Shown here: positions 17,788 to 25,756 of the stretch, piece after piece | Position numbering within the stretch: position 1 is the first letter of the stretch | How the letters are laid out: every line of letters begins with the position of its first letter | DNA from: Pseudomonadales bacterium | Lineage (GTDB): Bacteria > Pseudomonadota > Gammaproteobacteria > Pseudomonadales > Halieaceae | Direction of reading: 5' to 3' | NCBI GenBank assembly: GCA_024234815.1 | Contig: JACKNO010000001.1 | Coordinates: 62,001 to 126,000 of the forward strand | Length of the DNA stretch: 64,000 bases | Position numbers and translations under genes: made by a program | Notes under the pieces: generated by a model | Told to the model about the DNA's origin: nothing | Seen by the model: only the letters and a program-made list of their open reading frames with translations | The model's database searches: none

Positions 17788-18722
17788 ACAACTATCCCGA
17801 CATTCCAGGCCCCGACGTAAGCGCCGACCCCGCCCTGGGCCAGTTGCTGGAACAGCTGCGTTCCAGCCATAACAACGCCATATGCGGGACACTGCTGTAC
17901 GGCTCCTGCCTGCGCAGCGGCGATATCTACGACGGCCTTATCGACCTGTACCTGATCTGCGACAATTACCGCGCCGCCTATGGGCGGCCATTCATCGCCG
18001 CCGCCAACTGGCTGCTGCCGCCCAACGTCTTCTACGCCGAGCTGAAGCTGGAGGACAAAACCCTGCGCAGCAAGGTCACCATGATCTCCCTGCGCGATTT
18101 CCGGCGGGGCTGCACGGGCGCCTGGTTTGAATCCTACATCTGGGGTCGCTTCGCCCAACCCACCCGAATTCTCTACAGCCGCGATGCGCAAACCCGGGCG
18201 GCGCTGCAGCACTCGCTGCTGCAGGCGGGCCGTACCCTGTTGCACAACAGCCTGCCGGCCCTGCCGGAGCAGGGTTCGGTGACGTCGCTGTGGGAGCGCG
18301 CCCTCGCCCTGAGCTACTCGACCGAGCTTCGCTCCGAACGACCGGGCAGATCAATGGAACTCGCTGAATCCGCCCGCGCCTTTTACGCCGCCGTCACCAG
18401 GCATCACGCCCCCTCGCTTGGCTTCGGGTTTACGGTGTATGATAGCGGCGGCGAATTGCACTACCGCTCGGAAATAGCGGAGACCCAGCGCCGCTCGACG
18501 CGGATGGCCTGGTCATTGCGCCGGGGGCAGGGAAAAGTACTCTCAGTCTTGAGAGTGGTTAAGGCGCTGTTTACATTCGAGGGGGGCCTGGATTATATCG
18601 CGTGGAAACTGGAACGGCATTCCGGGGAAACTATCGTTATTCCCGATAAGGTCAGGCGGGCACCGCTTCTCCACCTGTGGGGATTCTTCTGGGGCCTCTA
18701 TCGCCGCGGTATATTCAAGTAG
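17784..18722 (+). CDS. Nucleotidyltransferase-like protein (Tam41-like pattern)
   Basis: A 312-residue soluble protein. Near the N-terminus it has GTLLYGSCLRSG (36-46) followed by DIYDGLIDLYLICDN (47-61). This is the GS-x(n)-D-x-D spacing of the nucleotidyltransferase superfamily and resembles the CDP-diacylglycerol synthase Tam41, but the evidence stops there. A hydrophobic/basic C-terminal segment (PLLHLWGFFWGLYRRGIFK) may touch the membrane. The GTG start overlaps the stop of the lipid kinase gene by four bases, so the two proteins probably act in sequence: kinase first, then nucleotide or headgroup transfer. I would not name the reaction. Confidence 0.55.
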   Translation: MNNYPDIPGPDVSADPALGQLLEQLRSSHNNAICGTLLYGSCLRSGDIYDGLIDLYLICDNYRAAYGRPFIAAANWLLPPNVFYAELKLEDKTLRSKVTMISLRDFRRGCTGAWFESYIWGRFAQPTRILYSRDAQTRAALQHSLLQAGRTLLHNSLPALPEQGSVTSLWERALALSYSTELRSERPGRSMELAESARAFYAAVTRHHAPSLGFGFTVYDSGGELHYRSEIAETQRRSTRMAWSLRRGQGKVLSVLRVVKALFTFEGGLDYIAWKLERHSGETIVIPDKVRRAPLLHLWGFFWGLYRRGIFK

Positions 18723-18725
18723 TTC

Positions 18726-19688
18726 ATGAGCATCACTCCTCCACCCGGTCACCGGGTAGCCATCTGCATCTGCACGCACAGCCGCGCCGAAGTACTCAAA
18801 CGACTTCTGCTCAGCCTGCGCGATATCGAGCTGGGACCCTGGGACCCCGCCTGCGTAGAGCTGATCATTATCGACAACAACCCGAATTCCGCCACCCGCG
18901 ACATCTGCGCCCAGACCGGCGCCAGCCTGCCCGTCAACGTCCACTACGACACCGAGCCCGAGCCGGGCATCACCTATGCCCGCAATCGCGCCGTGGCGGT
19001 AGCCCTGGAGCGCGGAGCCCGGTCCATCGCCTTTATCGACGACGACGACGTGCCTCACAATGACTGGCTGGTACAGCTGCTGGAGCGCCAACTGGTGGAG
19101 AACGCGGACCTGGTGTTCGGCAGCTGGGTGCTGGACGAGCAGATGCCGGATTGGGCCAGGGAGTCGGGTATTTTCCGCTCCCCCACCAAAACCAAACAGG
19201 ACAAGAAAGGCGGCCGCTATGGCCTGCCAGACTGCGCATCGACCTGCAACCTGCTGGTGGGCCGCGACATTCTGGAGCGGGTGGGCGCGACCGGGCCGGT
19301 TTTCTCCCATGCCTTTTGCAACAGCGGCGGCGAGGACAAGGACTTCTTCATACGGGCCCTCAGCCTGGGCGCCAGCTTCGCCTCGGCGGAAAAATCGGTC
19401 ATCCACAGGATTCATGGCCCGGGGCGTTACACCGCTGGCGGCCTGATTCGGCGCGGCTTCAAGAACGGCTGCTCCCAAGTGACCATGGCCCGCTATCACG
19501 GCAACGGCAAACGCAAGTTGAAACTGCTCACCACCGCCCTGACAAAGTTTCTTATCTCACTGTTTTTACTGCCTTTTTTGATATTCTCGAAAGGCTCTTT
19601 CATGCACAGCCTGTACCGCATCGCCAAGGCGGCCGGGGTGCTTTACACCACGGTGACGGGACGCAGTATCAAGTACTATTCACGCTGA
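18726..19688 (+). CDS. Family 2 glycosyltransferase
   Basis: A GT-A fold protein of 320 residues. The N-terminal VAICICTHSRAEVLKRLLLSL and ELIIIDNNPNS bind the nucleotide sugar, and FIDDDDVP at about 101-108 supplies the DxD metal site. A GEDKDFF segment near 205 is the usual acceptor/base region. A hydrophobic stretch near the end (ALTKFLISLFLLPFLIF) anchors it to the membrane, as expected for an enzyme working on a lipid-linked acceptor. It starts three bases after the previous stop in the plus-strand operon and is followed by a second glycosyltransferase-like gene. Confidence 0.85.
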   Translation: MSITPPPGHRVAICICTHSRAEVLKRLLLSLRDIELGPWDPACVELIIIDNNPNSATRDICAQTGASLPVNVHYDTEPEPGITYARNRAVAVALERGARSIAFIDDDDVPHNDWLVQLLERQLVENADLVFGSWVLDEQMPDWARESGIFRSPTKTKQDKKGGRYGLPDCASTCNLLVGRDILERVGATGPVFSHAFCNSGGEDKDFFIRALSLGASFASAEKSVIHRIHGPGRYTAGGLIRRGFKNGCSQVTMARYHGNGKRKLKLLTTALTKFLISLFLLPFLIFSKGSFMHSLYRIAKAAGVLYTTVTGRSIKYYSR

Positions 19689-19764
19689 AAACAGCCCTGG
19701 TGAAATGGAAAAAAAGGGCCCTTTCCACTATGATTGCACCGTGTGAAACGGACCCCGCGAACCT

Positions 19765-20709
19765 ATGAAAGCCTGCGTATTCATCCAGACCAACCACAAG
19801 CAGATCACCGGCGCCATCGTCGCTGAACACGCGCTGCGTCGCTATTCCAGCAATAACGACAAGTTCGACGTGCAGATCATCGACAGCCGGGATTACCCCA
19901 TGTTCGCGGCCCACGAAGGGCAGGAATACCTGCGCGACGGCGTCAAGCGTACCTGGCTCAACGATGACCTGCAGTCCTTCACACCCACCCGCTTCATGCC
20001 ACCCAAACTGATGGGCTACGAGGGGCGGGCAGTGGTTATCGACCCGGATATTTTTGCCGCTACCGATATCTGGGAGTTGCTGAACCGCGATATGCAGGGC
20101 AAGGCGATCATGTGTCGAATGCGCTCAGGCCCCAAGGGGCTGGTTGATCGCTGCATGGCCAGCAGCGTGATGCTGCTCGATTGCGCAAAACTCAAGCACT
20201 GGGATGCTGAGCGCTCGTTTGAGGCCATGTTCGATTTCACCCAGGACTACCAACCCTGGATATGCCTGCGCGAGGAAGACCGCAGCACCATCGATTTTTT
20301 TGAATCCGAGTGGAACGACTTCGACAAATTTACCACCGCCACAAAGATGCTCCACACCACCCGCCGCAAGACCCAGCCCTGGAAGACGGGCCTGCCCACT
20401 GACTGGCGCCCGGCTGAGCGCTTCCGCCTGTTTCCGCCTGTCGCCTGGGTGATGCGCGCGCGCCGCAAACTGTTTGGGGAGTACGCCTTTCTCGGCAACT
20501 ACAAGCAGCATCCCGACCAGAACCAGGAAGACTTTTTCTTCGGCCTGCTCAAGGAATGCCTGGAAAGCGGCAGAATCAGCGAGGATTTCCTGCGCAACGA
20601 GATGGCGCAGAACCATGTGCGCCACGACGCCCTGGAGGTTCTGGCCAGGACACCGCAACTGCCTCCCGCACCACTGCACCCCCTCAGCGCACTGTCACAA
20701 GCCGCCTGA
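19765..20709 (+). CDS. GT8-like DxD glycosyltransferase-type protein, paralogue 2
   Basis: A 314-residue paralogue of the proteins at 12866 and 21886. It begins MKACVFIQTNHKQ, has DLQSFTPTRFMPPKLM, the DPD motif at 93-95, RKTQPWKTGLP, and the NHVRHDALEVLARTP end also seen in paralogue 1. It ends the plus-strand operon that begins with the ligase-like gene. Its 3' end overlaps the 3' end of the convergent ELM1-family gene by 26 bases. The presumed activity is nucleotide-sugar-dependent glycosyl transfer in the cytoplasm. Confidence 0.65.
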   Translation: MKACVFIQTNHKQITGAIVAEHALRRYSSNNDKFDVQIIDSRDYPMFAAHEGQEYLRDGVKRTWLNDDLQSFTPTRFMPPKLMGYEGRAVVIDPDIFAATDIWELLNRDMQGKAIMCRMRSGPKGLVDRCMASSVMLLDCAKLKHWDAERSFEAMFDFTQDYQPWICLREEDRSTIDFFESEWNDFDKFTTATKMLHTTRRKTQPWKTGLPTDWRPAERFRLFPPVAWVMRARRKLFGEYAFLGNYKQHPDQNQEDFFFGLLKECLESGRISEDFLRNEMAQNHVRHDALEVLARTPQLPPAPLHPLSALSQAA

Positions 20710-21793
20710 CGGCGGCCGCCGTTCGCTGTAGTTCTTCTCTCGCCAGCGATCCCGGGGGCTCCGTGCCCGGGCCCTGTGCCGCCAGCCCGGATGCCGCGCC
20801 GGCAATGGTCCCGGTATCGAGCCAGCGGGCGCGCCCGCTGGCAACCAGTTCGTCCTGGATCTTGCCTATCTCACGCCGCATGCGCCGTGGCCCGACGGCC
20901 ATCGCCAGACGGTGGCTCAAGGGCTTGTAACGGTAGCTGTGCGCCAACCGCCACCATGGCGTCGCGCCGTCCCCCACGTCAAAAATATACAGCGGCCGGC
21001 CCATCGCCGCCGCCTCGCCCAGCATGGACATGGATTCGCCCGTGACGATAAAGGCGTCCGCCAGCGCCAGCAGGCCGCGGTAGGGGTTGCTCTCCCCGCT
21101 GCCCCAGCGGTAACAGTAATGGGGCACCGTCAGTCGCGCCTGCAGGGCATTCGCCGCCTCCACCGGGGTGCGCGGGCTGTCGGTAACCAGCAATGACCCG
21201 CCGCAAGCGCCTGCCAACTGGTTCGCCAACACGCCCAGGCGCTCGCCTTTTTCGCAGGTGAGCACGAAACGGCCGCTGTCACCCCCGACCAATACCGCAA
21301 TCCATGGGCGGGGCAGAGTGTCCAGGCGCGGTTTGAGGCTGTCGCCCGCGGCCACCAGTTCTTCGCGCGCAAGGCTGTGCAGCGGCAAGCTGTTGTGCAG
21401 GATATTGTCCCGCTGCGGCAGGAAGTATTGGGGTGTCGTGACCAGCAGGTCCCAGGCATCCAGACTGGCCCAGGGACGCCCCATGTGTACAAGGCGGGTC
21501 TTGCCGCCCGACTGTTGCCTTATCCACCGGGCCACCGGTTCGTTGCGGCGACCCGCGCTGATGACCAGGTCGGGCCAGGGCGGGAGCAGTTCACTGGATG
21601 CGGCCTGGTCTATACCCGCCAGCGTGGGGCCCGACCCCAGGTGTACGAGCAGTTCCCACGGTCGGGCCAGAATGTGTTTTTCCTCATAGCCATAGCCCAG
21701 TGCGTCCGCGAGTGCCCGCACCTGGGTATTATCGCCGGCCTTCTTCCCCAGCAAACACCAGACTGCGACCGCTTCCCCGTGTAATCCTGCCAC
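20684..21793 (-). CDS. ELM1-family (DUF1022, GT-B-like) protein, paralogue 1
   Basis: A protein of 369 residues of the 'mitochondrial fission ELM1' family, which is common in Proteobacteria and has a GT-B glycosyltransferase-like layout. It opens with VWCLLGKKAGDNTQVRALADAL, has WPDLVISAGRRNEPVARWIR, a VLVGGDSGRF loop, a TDSPRTP segment and FIVTGESMSMLGEAAAMGRPLYIFD near 250-275, which looks like a donor-nucleotide site. Two relatives lie at 25757 and 31938. The GTG at 21793 has GGAG five bases upstream and is preferred over the TTG at 21796. The role is probably glycosyl transfer to a lipid or glycan; this is inference. Confidence 0.75.
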   Translation of the reverse strand: MAGLHGEAVAVWCLLGKKAGDNTQVRALADALGYGYEEKHILARPWELLVHLGSGPTLAGIDQAASSELLPPWPDLVISAGRRNEPVARWIRQQSGGKTRLVHMGRPWASLDAWDLLVTTPQYFLPQRDNILHNSLPLHSLAREELVAAGDSLKPRLDTLPRPWIAVLVGGDSGRFVLTCEKGERLGVLANQLAGACGGSLLVTDSPRTPVEAANALQARLTVPHYCYRWGSGESNPYRGLLALADAFIVTGESMSMLGEAAAMGRPLYIFDVGDGATPWWRLAHSYRYKPLSHRLAMAVGPRRMRREIGKIQDELVASGRARWLDTGTIAGAASGLAAQGPGTEPPGSLAREELQRTAAAVRRLVTVR

Positions 21794-21885
21794 CAACTCT
21801 CCAAAAATATTGCCAAAACGCGGCGTTTATCTGGCCATGTGCCAACGGTAAACTACCATACAATCAAGTGAAGGGAAGACCGACT

Positions 21886-22776
21886 TTGAAGCCGACCGTT
21901 TTCATCCACACGAATCACAAGCAGAAGCTGGGCGCTGTAGTGGGGCGCTATTCCCTACAGAAAAACTCGGCTCACGCGGACCAGTTTGATGTAAAGTTCA
22001 TCGAGACAAAGGACTTTCCCTGTATGGCACAACGGGAGGGTCAGCTGTACCGGCGCGACGGCGAAATGCGCCCCTGGCTGAACAATGACCTGCAGTCGTT
22101 TACCCCCTTGCGGTTTGCCCCGCCGCAACTGATGAATTACCAGGGCCGGGCCGTTGTCATCGACCCCGATGTGTTCGCGCTCGGGGATGTCTGGGAGCTC
22201 CTGAACCGCGATATGGAAGGCAAGGCTATCATGTGCCGGCCAAAGTCCGGCCGCAAGGGCCGCAAGGGCGCCTACGCCAGCAGCGTGATGCTGCTGGACT
22301 GCGCCAAACTCCGGCACTGGAAGTTCGAGGAAAACTTCGCCGATATGTTCGAGCCCTCGAAGCGCGACTACATGGACTGGATTTCCCTGAAGCTGGAGGA
22401 TTCCGCCACTATCGGCCTGCTGGAAAACGAGTGGAATGATTTTGATAACCTGACCGCTCGGACGAAGCTGCTGCACAACACCAAGCGCAAAACCCAACCC
22501 TGGAAAACCGGCCTGAAGGTGGATTATCGCCCGGCTGATACGTTCCAGTTATTCCCGCCGCGCCATTGGTTGCGACGCGCCCGCCGCGCACTTTTCGGCG
22601 AGTACAAGTTCGCCGGCACGTACGATGCACACCCGGACCCGAACCAGGAGAAGTTCTTCTTCGATATGGTCAGGGGATGCCTGGAAGACGGTGTGGTGAC
22701 CGAGGCCCAGTTGCGGGACGAGATCAAGCAGGGGCATTTGCGCGCAGACGCATTGGACCTGGTGCGGGCCGCCTGA
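21886..22776 (+). CDS. GT8-like DxD glycosyltransferase-type protein, paralogue 3
   Basis: A 296-residue paralogue of the proteins at 12866 and 19765. The TTG at 21886 is preferred because it follows an AAGGGAAG ribosome binding site by seven bases and yields MKPTVFIHTNHKQ, aligned with the starts of the other two copies. It has DLQSFTPLRFAPPQLM, a DPD motif at 93-95 and RKTQPWKTGL. It is divergent from the ELM1 paralogue 1 gene, with about 90 bp between starts, and is followed by 298 bp without a gene. Confidence 0.65.
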   Translation: MKPTVFIHTNHKQKLGAVVGRYSLQKNSAHADQFDVKFIETKDFPCMAQREGQLYRRDGEMRPWLNNDLQSFTPLRFAPPQLMNYQGRAVVIDPDVFALGDVWELLNRDMEGKAIMCRPKSGRKGRKGAYASSVMLLDCAKLRHWKFEENFADMFEPSKRDYMDWISLKLEDSATIGLLENEWNDFDNLTARTKLLHNTKRKTQPWKTGLKVDYRPADTFQLFPPRHWLRRARRALFGEYKFAGTYDAHPDPNQEKFFFDMVRGCLEDGVVTEAQLRDEIKQGHLRADALDLVRAA

Positions 22777-22895
22777 CACGATTTTTTTCCGTCACTTTTT
22801 TACAGAGAGACCGATTTTGAAGTCGGCGGGAGCCATTCAATCACACGTTCAACCAACACCCGGCAATACGCACATTTCCCATTGAGCAGAACCCA

Positions 22896-22969
22896 GGCCT
22901 CTGCCAGTCCGGGTATCCGGAGAGTGCATGCCCCATTAAGCGATCCGGGTACCCGGGCTGGCAGAGGCC
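22896..22969. repeat. Long near-perfect inverted repeat (25-bp arms)
   Basis: Two 25-base arms at 22896-22920 and 22945-22969 are reverse complements except at two positions, with a 24-base spacer. The arms contain CTCTGCCAG and CCGGGTA. It lies between the convergent glycosyltransferase-like gene (ending 22776) and the sulfotransferase gene (ending 23075). No T-run follows on either side, so a simple rho-independent terminator is not shown. A bidirectional transcript-end hairpin or a small palindromic mobile repeat are both possible. Confidence 0.6.
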
Positions 22970-23074
22970 GATCGACGAGTAGAGCCCATCGATAATCGAT
23001 TAGTGGATTGGAAAAGAGGCGAGATGACGACTGAGTGGCAGCTGCCTGGCGTCTCCCGATCAGCCAGAATATGC

Positions 23075-24013
23075 CTAGCTGTAATTGAATATCGGATCCA
23101 GGTCAGCTGCGAGTCTGGCGTCGATGGCGGCGACCTCCTCGTCACTGAAGTAATCGCGATAACCGCCAACCTTGGCGCGACGCACCTTGTAGCTGTCCGG
23201 GTTATTCTTGTCCCCCGGCATCATCCGGCCGCCGGCAAGACGGAACTGCTTCTTGCTTTCCATCTTCTTCATGTTTTCGTATGACGAGTACTCTACCGCT
23301 GCCGCAACGTGGGCATCGGTGGCATCGACATGCATGAAATCCAGCAGCCGGCGCAACTCCTCCGCGGTATTGCTGCGCAGGTCCTCGTAGCGAAGCAAGT
23401 GAAATGCCTCGACATTACCCGACTCCCGCGCCCACAGGTTCAGGTATTCAGTGACGGCCTTCATGCCACCGCCATTGTCGCCCATCACAAAATCAAACAG
23501 ACTGATATCACTACCCTGCGGGGGATAGTTATTGATGGTGACCTTCGATGGCTTGATGCGAAACTTCCACTGGAAAAACTGCGACACCGCGACGTCCCTA
23601 GGATCACGGGCCAGCAACACCACCCGTTTCTTATAGAACGGCATCTTGGTCTTGAAATCGCCGGTGAAGTCCTTGATATAGTTATCGTGTGTAAAAAACA
23701 GCTTGGGCACGGCGTTGTTGAGCCTGTGAAAATTGTCGAAGCCCAGGATCGCGTTCTCCGGCAGCTTGTACATCACCCGGAACAGATGGGAAATCATCAC
23801 CCGCAACCACGTGCGGCCACTCTTGCCGAAAGAGACCAACACAACGTCAGCCTGCTGCAACTTGTCGAACTGTTCCACCCCTCGCAACTTGCGCTCGGCC
23901 TTGAGAATCTCGGCTTCGGGCTGCCCGCGCATGCGCCAGTGCAACCACTTGCGGGAAAGTTTTTTGCGGACAGTCTGCAGGCCTTGCCGAAGGCTCTGGA
24001 TGGCGAGCTTCAT
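23075..24013 (-). CDS. PAPS-dependent sulfotransferase, paralogue 2
   Basis: A 312-residue protein with the 5'-phosphosulfate loop SFGKSGRTWLRVM (about 60-72), the 3'-phosphate element LLARDPRDVAVSQFF and the closing KVGGYRDYF. It is closely related to paralogues 1 and 3 over its whole length, including THDNY and the QFFQWKFRIKPSK segment. The basic N-terminus suggests membrane attachment. The ATG overlaps the stop of paralogue 3 by four bases, so the two are translated together. The acceptor is unknown; sulfation of a sugar or the lipid headgroup made by this locus is inferred. Confidence 0.85.
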   Translation of the reverse strand: MKLAIQSLRQGLQTVRKKLSRKWLHWRMRGQPEAEILKAERKLRGVEQFDKLQQADVVLVSFGKSGRTWLRVMISHLFRVMYKLPENAILGFDNFHRLNNAVPKLFFTHDNYIKDFTGDFKTKMPFYKKRVVLLARDPRDVAVSQFFQWKFRIKPSKVTINNYPPQGSDISLFDFVMGDNGGGMKAVTEYLNLWARESGNVEAFHLLRYEDLRSNTAEELRRLLDFMHVDATDAHVAAAVEYSSYENMKKMESKKQFRLAGGRMMPGDKNNPDSYKVRRAKVGGYRDYFSDEEVAAIDARLAADLDPIFNYS

Positions 24014-24921
24014 GGCTGTTCACCCCCGTAGCCGAACACCGGGTCGAGCTGGGCCACCAGGGCCTCCAACTGCTCGCACTGCTCGTCGGTGAAATAGTCC
24101 CGGTAACCACCCACCTTGGCCTTGCGAACCTTGAATGATTGAGGATTATCCATGTCGCCGGGCTTGACCCGGGTGCCGCCGCCTTTGAAAAATTTCTCCT
24201 GCTCCATTTTTTTCATATTGTCGTAGGCCGCGAAATCTACCGCCTCGCGCACCTGCTCAGGCGTCACCGGGGTGCCGGTGAACTCCAGGATACTCGACAG
24301 CACGGCCGCAGGATCAGCGCGCATGTCTTCGTAGCGCACGATCAACACATCTTTCAGCTCGGGAATGGCGCGCGCCCAACCGTTGGTATAATCCACGATA
24401 CGCTGAACGCCGGCATCCTTATCGAGCACAAAGTCCCACAGGCCTATATCGGAGCCATGAGGAGGATAGTCGTTGATAAATTTCTTGTTGGGGCGCATGC
24501 GGTACTGCCACTGGAAGAACTGGGACACGGCCACATCGCGAGGGTCCCGAACCAGTAATACGACGCGTTTGCCCTTGAAATGGGCCTTTGATTCCTCGTT
24601 GCCGGTATAGTCACGCAGGTAGTTGTTGTGAGTGAAAAAAACTGCCGGGAGTTGCGGATCCAGCTTTTTCAGATTATCGAAATCGAGCAATTCATGGGCA
24701 TCGACGCCGCTCTTGAGCTGGTAGGCGCGCGACAGCATCACACGCAGCCAGGTCCGGCCCGACTTACCCCAGCTCATCAGGACCCAGTCACACTTTTCGA
24801 GTTTCTTGAATTCTTCGCGACCACGCAACCAGCGCTCTATCTTCTTGCGGCGCGCAGCCGGCAACCAGAAACAGAGCAGCATAATAAGGTGGCGAACTAC
24901 AACGCGTGCGTTCTCAGCCAT
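24010..24921 (-). CDS. PAPS-dependent sulfotransferase, paralogue 3
   Basis: A 303-residue protein with SWGKSGRTWLRVM, LLVRDPRDVAVSQFFQW and KVGGYRDYF. A hydrophobic N-terminal stretch (VVRHLIMLLCFWLPA) followed by basic residues should hold it at the inner membrane, where a lipid acceptor would be. It is the first gene of a two-gene minus-strand operon with paralogue 2. Its start faces the oxygenase gene at 25116 across a 194-bp region that carries a phased direct repeat. Confidence 0.85.
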   Translation of the reverse strand: MAENARVVVRHLIMLLCFWLPAARRKKIERWLRGREEFKKLEKCDWVLMSWGKSGRTWLRVMLSRAYQLKSGVDAHELLDFDNLKKLDPQLPAVFFTHNNYLRDYTGNEESKAHFKGKRVVLLVRDPRDVAVSQFFQWQYRMRPNKKFINDYPPHGSDIGLWDFVLDKDAGVQRIVDYTNGWARAIPELKDVLIVRYEDMRADPAAVLSSILEFTGTPVTPEQVREAVDFAAYDNMKKMEQEKFFKGGGTRVKPGDMDNPQSFKVRKAKVGGYRDYFTDEQCEQLEALVAQLDPVFGYGGEQP

Positions 24922-25025
24922 CTGCGGGGAATCCTCGCGGGAATGGTTTGGATCGGAAGGTGCAAAGGCCCGGAATATTACCGCAAAACGACAGTTTTCG
25001 CACCAGCGGACATGCCCTGATTCGC

Positions 25026-25077
25026 CGCACTATTAACATCGATTTGACGCACTATTAACATGATCGCAGGCGCGATC
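25026..25077. promoter_or_regulatory. Phased 14-bp direct repeat plus small palindrome, candidate operator
   Basis: The 14-base sequence CGCACTATTAACAT occurs exactly at 25026-25039 and 25048-25061. The copies are 22 bp apart, two helical turns. Directly after comes the palindrome GATCGC-AGGC-GCGATC (25062-25077). All lie in the divergent region between sulfotransferase 3 and the oxygenase gene. Such spacing is typical of a dimeric or tandem regulator site. No regulator gene is visible in the window. Confidence 0.45.
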
Positions 25078-25115
25078 ATCTTGCCCGGGACCCGGACGCC
25101 TACTAAAATGCGCCC

Positions 25116-25742
25116 ATGTCGATGCTCAATCTACAAGCGCTCCGGGAAGCCGAGCTGCACACCGATCCGTTTGATTTCATGGCGGTGCCCAACTTTCTGG
25201 ATTCCGGGGTTCTGGCCCGGGTCAACGCCGATTATCCGGCTATCGAGACCGCCGCCAATCACTCCCTTGATAATCTGCAGTACGGCCCCGCCTTTGAGAT
25301 GCTGATGGACGAGTTGCGGGCACCCGCCTTCGCCACGATCCTGGGTGAGCGCTTCAATATGGACCTTGTGTCACTGCCAACCACCGTCACGGTGCGTAAG
25401 TTCTGTGAGCGCACAGACGGTAATATCCATACCGATCACAAGAGCAAGGTCATCACTGTACTGGTGTATTTCAACGAAAGCTGGGATCACAAGGACGGGC
25501 AATTGCGCATGCTGCGCTCCAAAAACGATATCGAGGACTACGCCGCGCAGGTCGCGCCGCTGGGCGGCACCCTGCTGGCATTTCGTCGCACCGATCACTC
25601 CTGGCACGGTCACACCCGCTTTGTGGGCGAGCGCCGCATGGTCCAGCTCAATTATCTGGACGAAAGTCCGCTGGCGGTCGCGGCCCAGCGCATCAGTCGC
25701 TTCGGCACCCACTTCATGAAGAACGTTCTGCACATACGCTGA
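25116..25742 (+). CDS. 2-oxoglutarate/Fe(II) oxygenase, second type
   Basis: A 208-residue protein of the prolyl-4-hydroxylase-like oxygenase superfamily. HTDHKSK gives the HxD iron ligands at H105 and D107, and HSWHGHTRFVGERR near 164-177 supplies the distal histidine and the 2-oxoglutarate-binding arginine. It is not closely related to the oxygenases at 12153 and 45750. It stands alone on the plus strand, divergent from sulfotransferase 3 and convergent with ELM1 paralogue 2. The substrate is unknown. Confidence 0.75.
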   Translation: MSMLNLQALREAELHTDPFDFMAVPNFLDSGVLARVNADYPAIETAANHSLDNLQYGPAFEMLMDELRAPAFATILGERFNMDLVSLPTTVTVRKFCERTDGNIHTDHKSKVITVLVYFNESWDHKDGQLRMLRSKNDIEDYAAQVAPLGGTLLAFRRTDHSWHGHTRFVGERRMVQLNYLDESPLAVAAQRISRFGTHFMKNVLHIR

Positions 25743-25756
25743 AACGCAATGGCCCG

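Noticed and set aside
16582..17892. A 436-codon minus-strand frame
   Set aside because: It covers the lipid kinase gene in antisense and has no recognisable motif.
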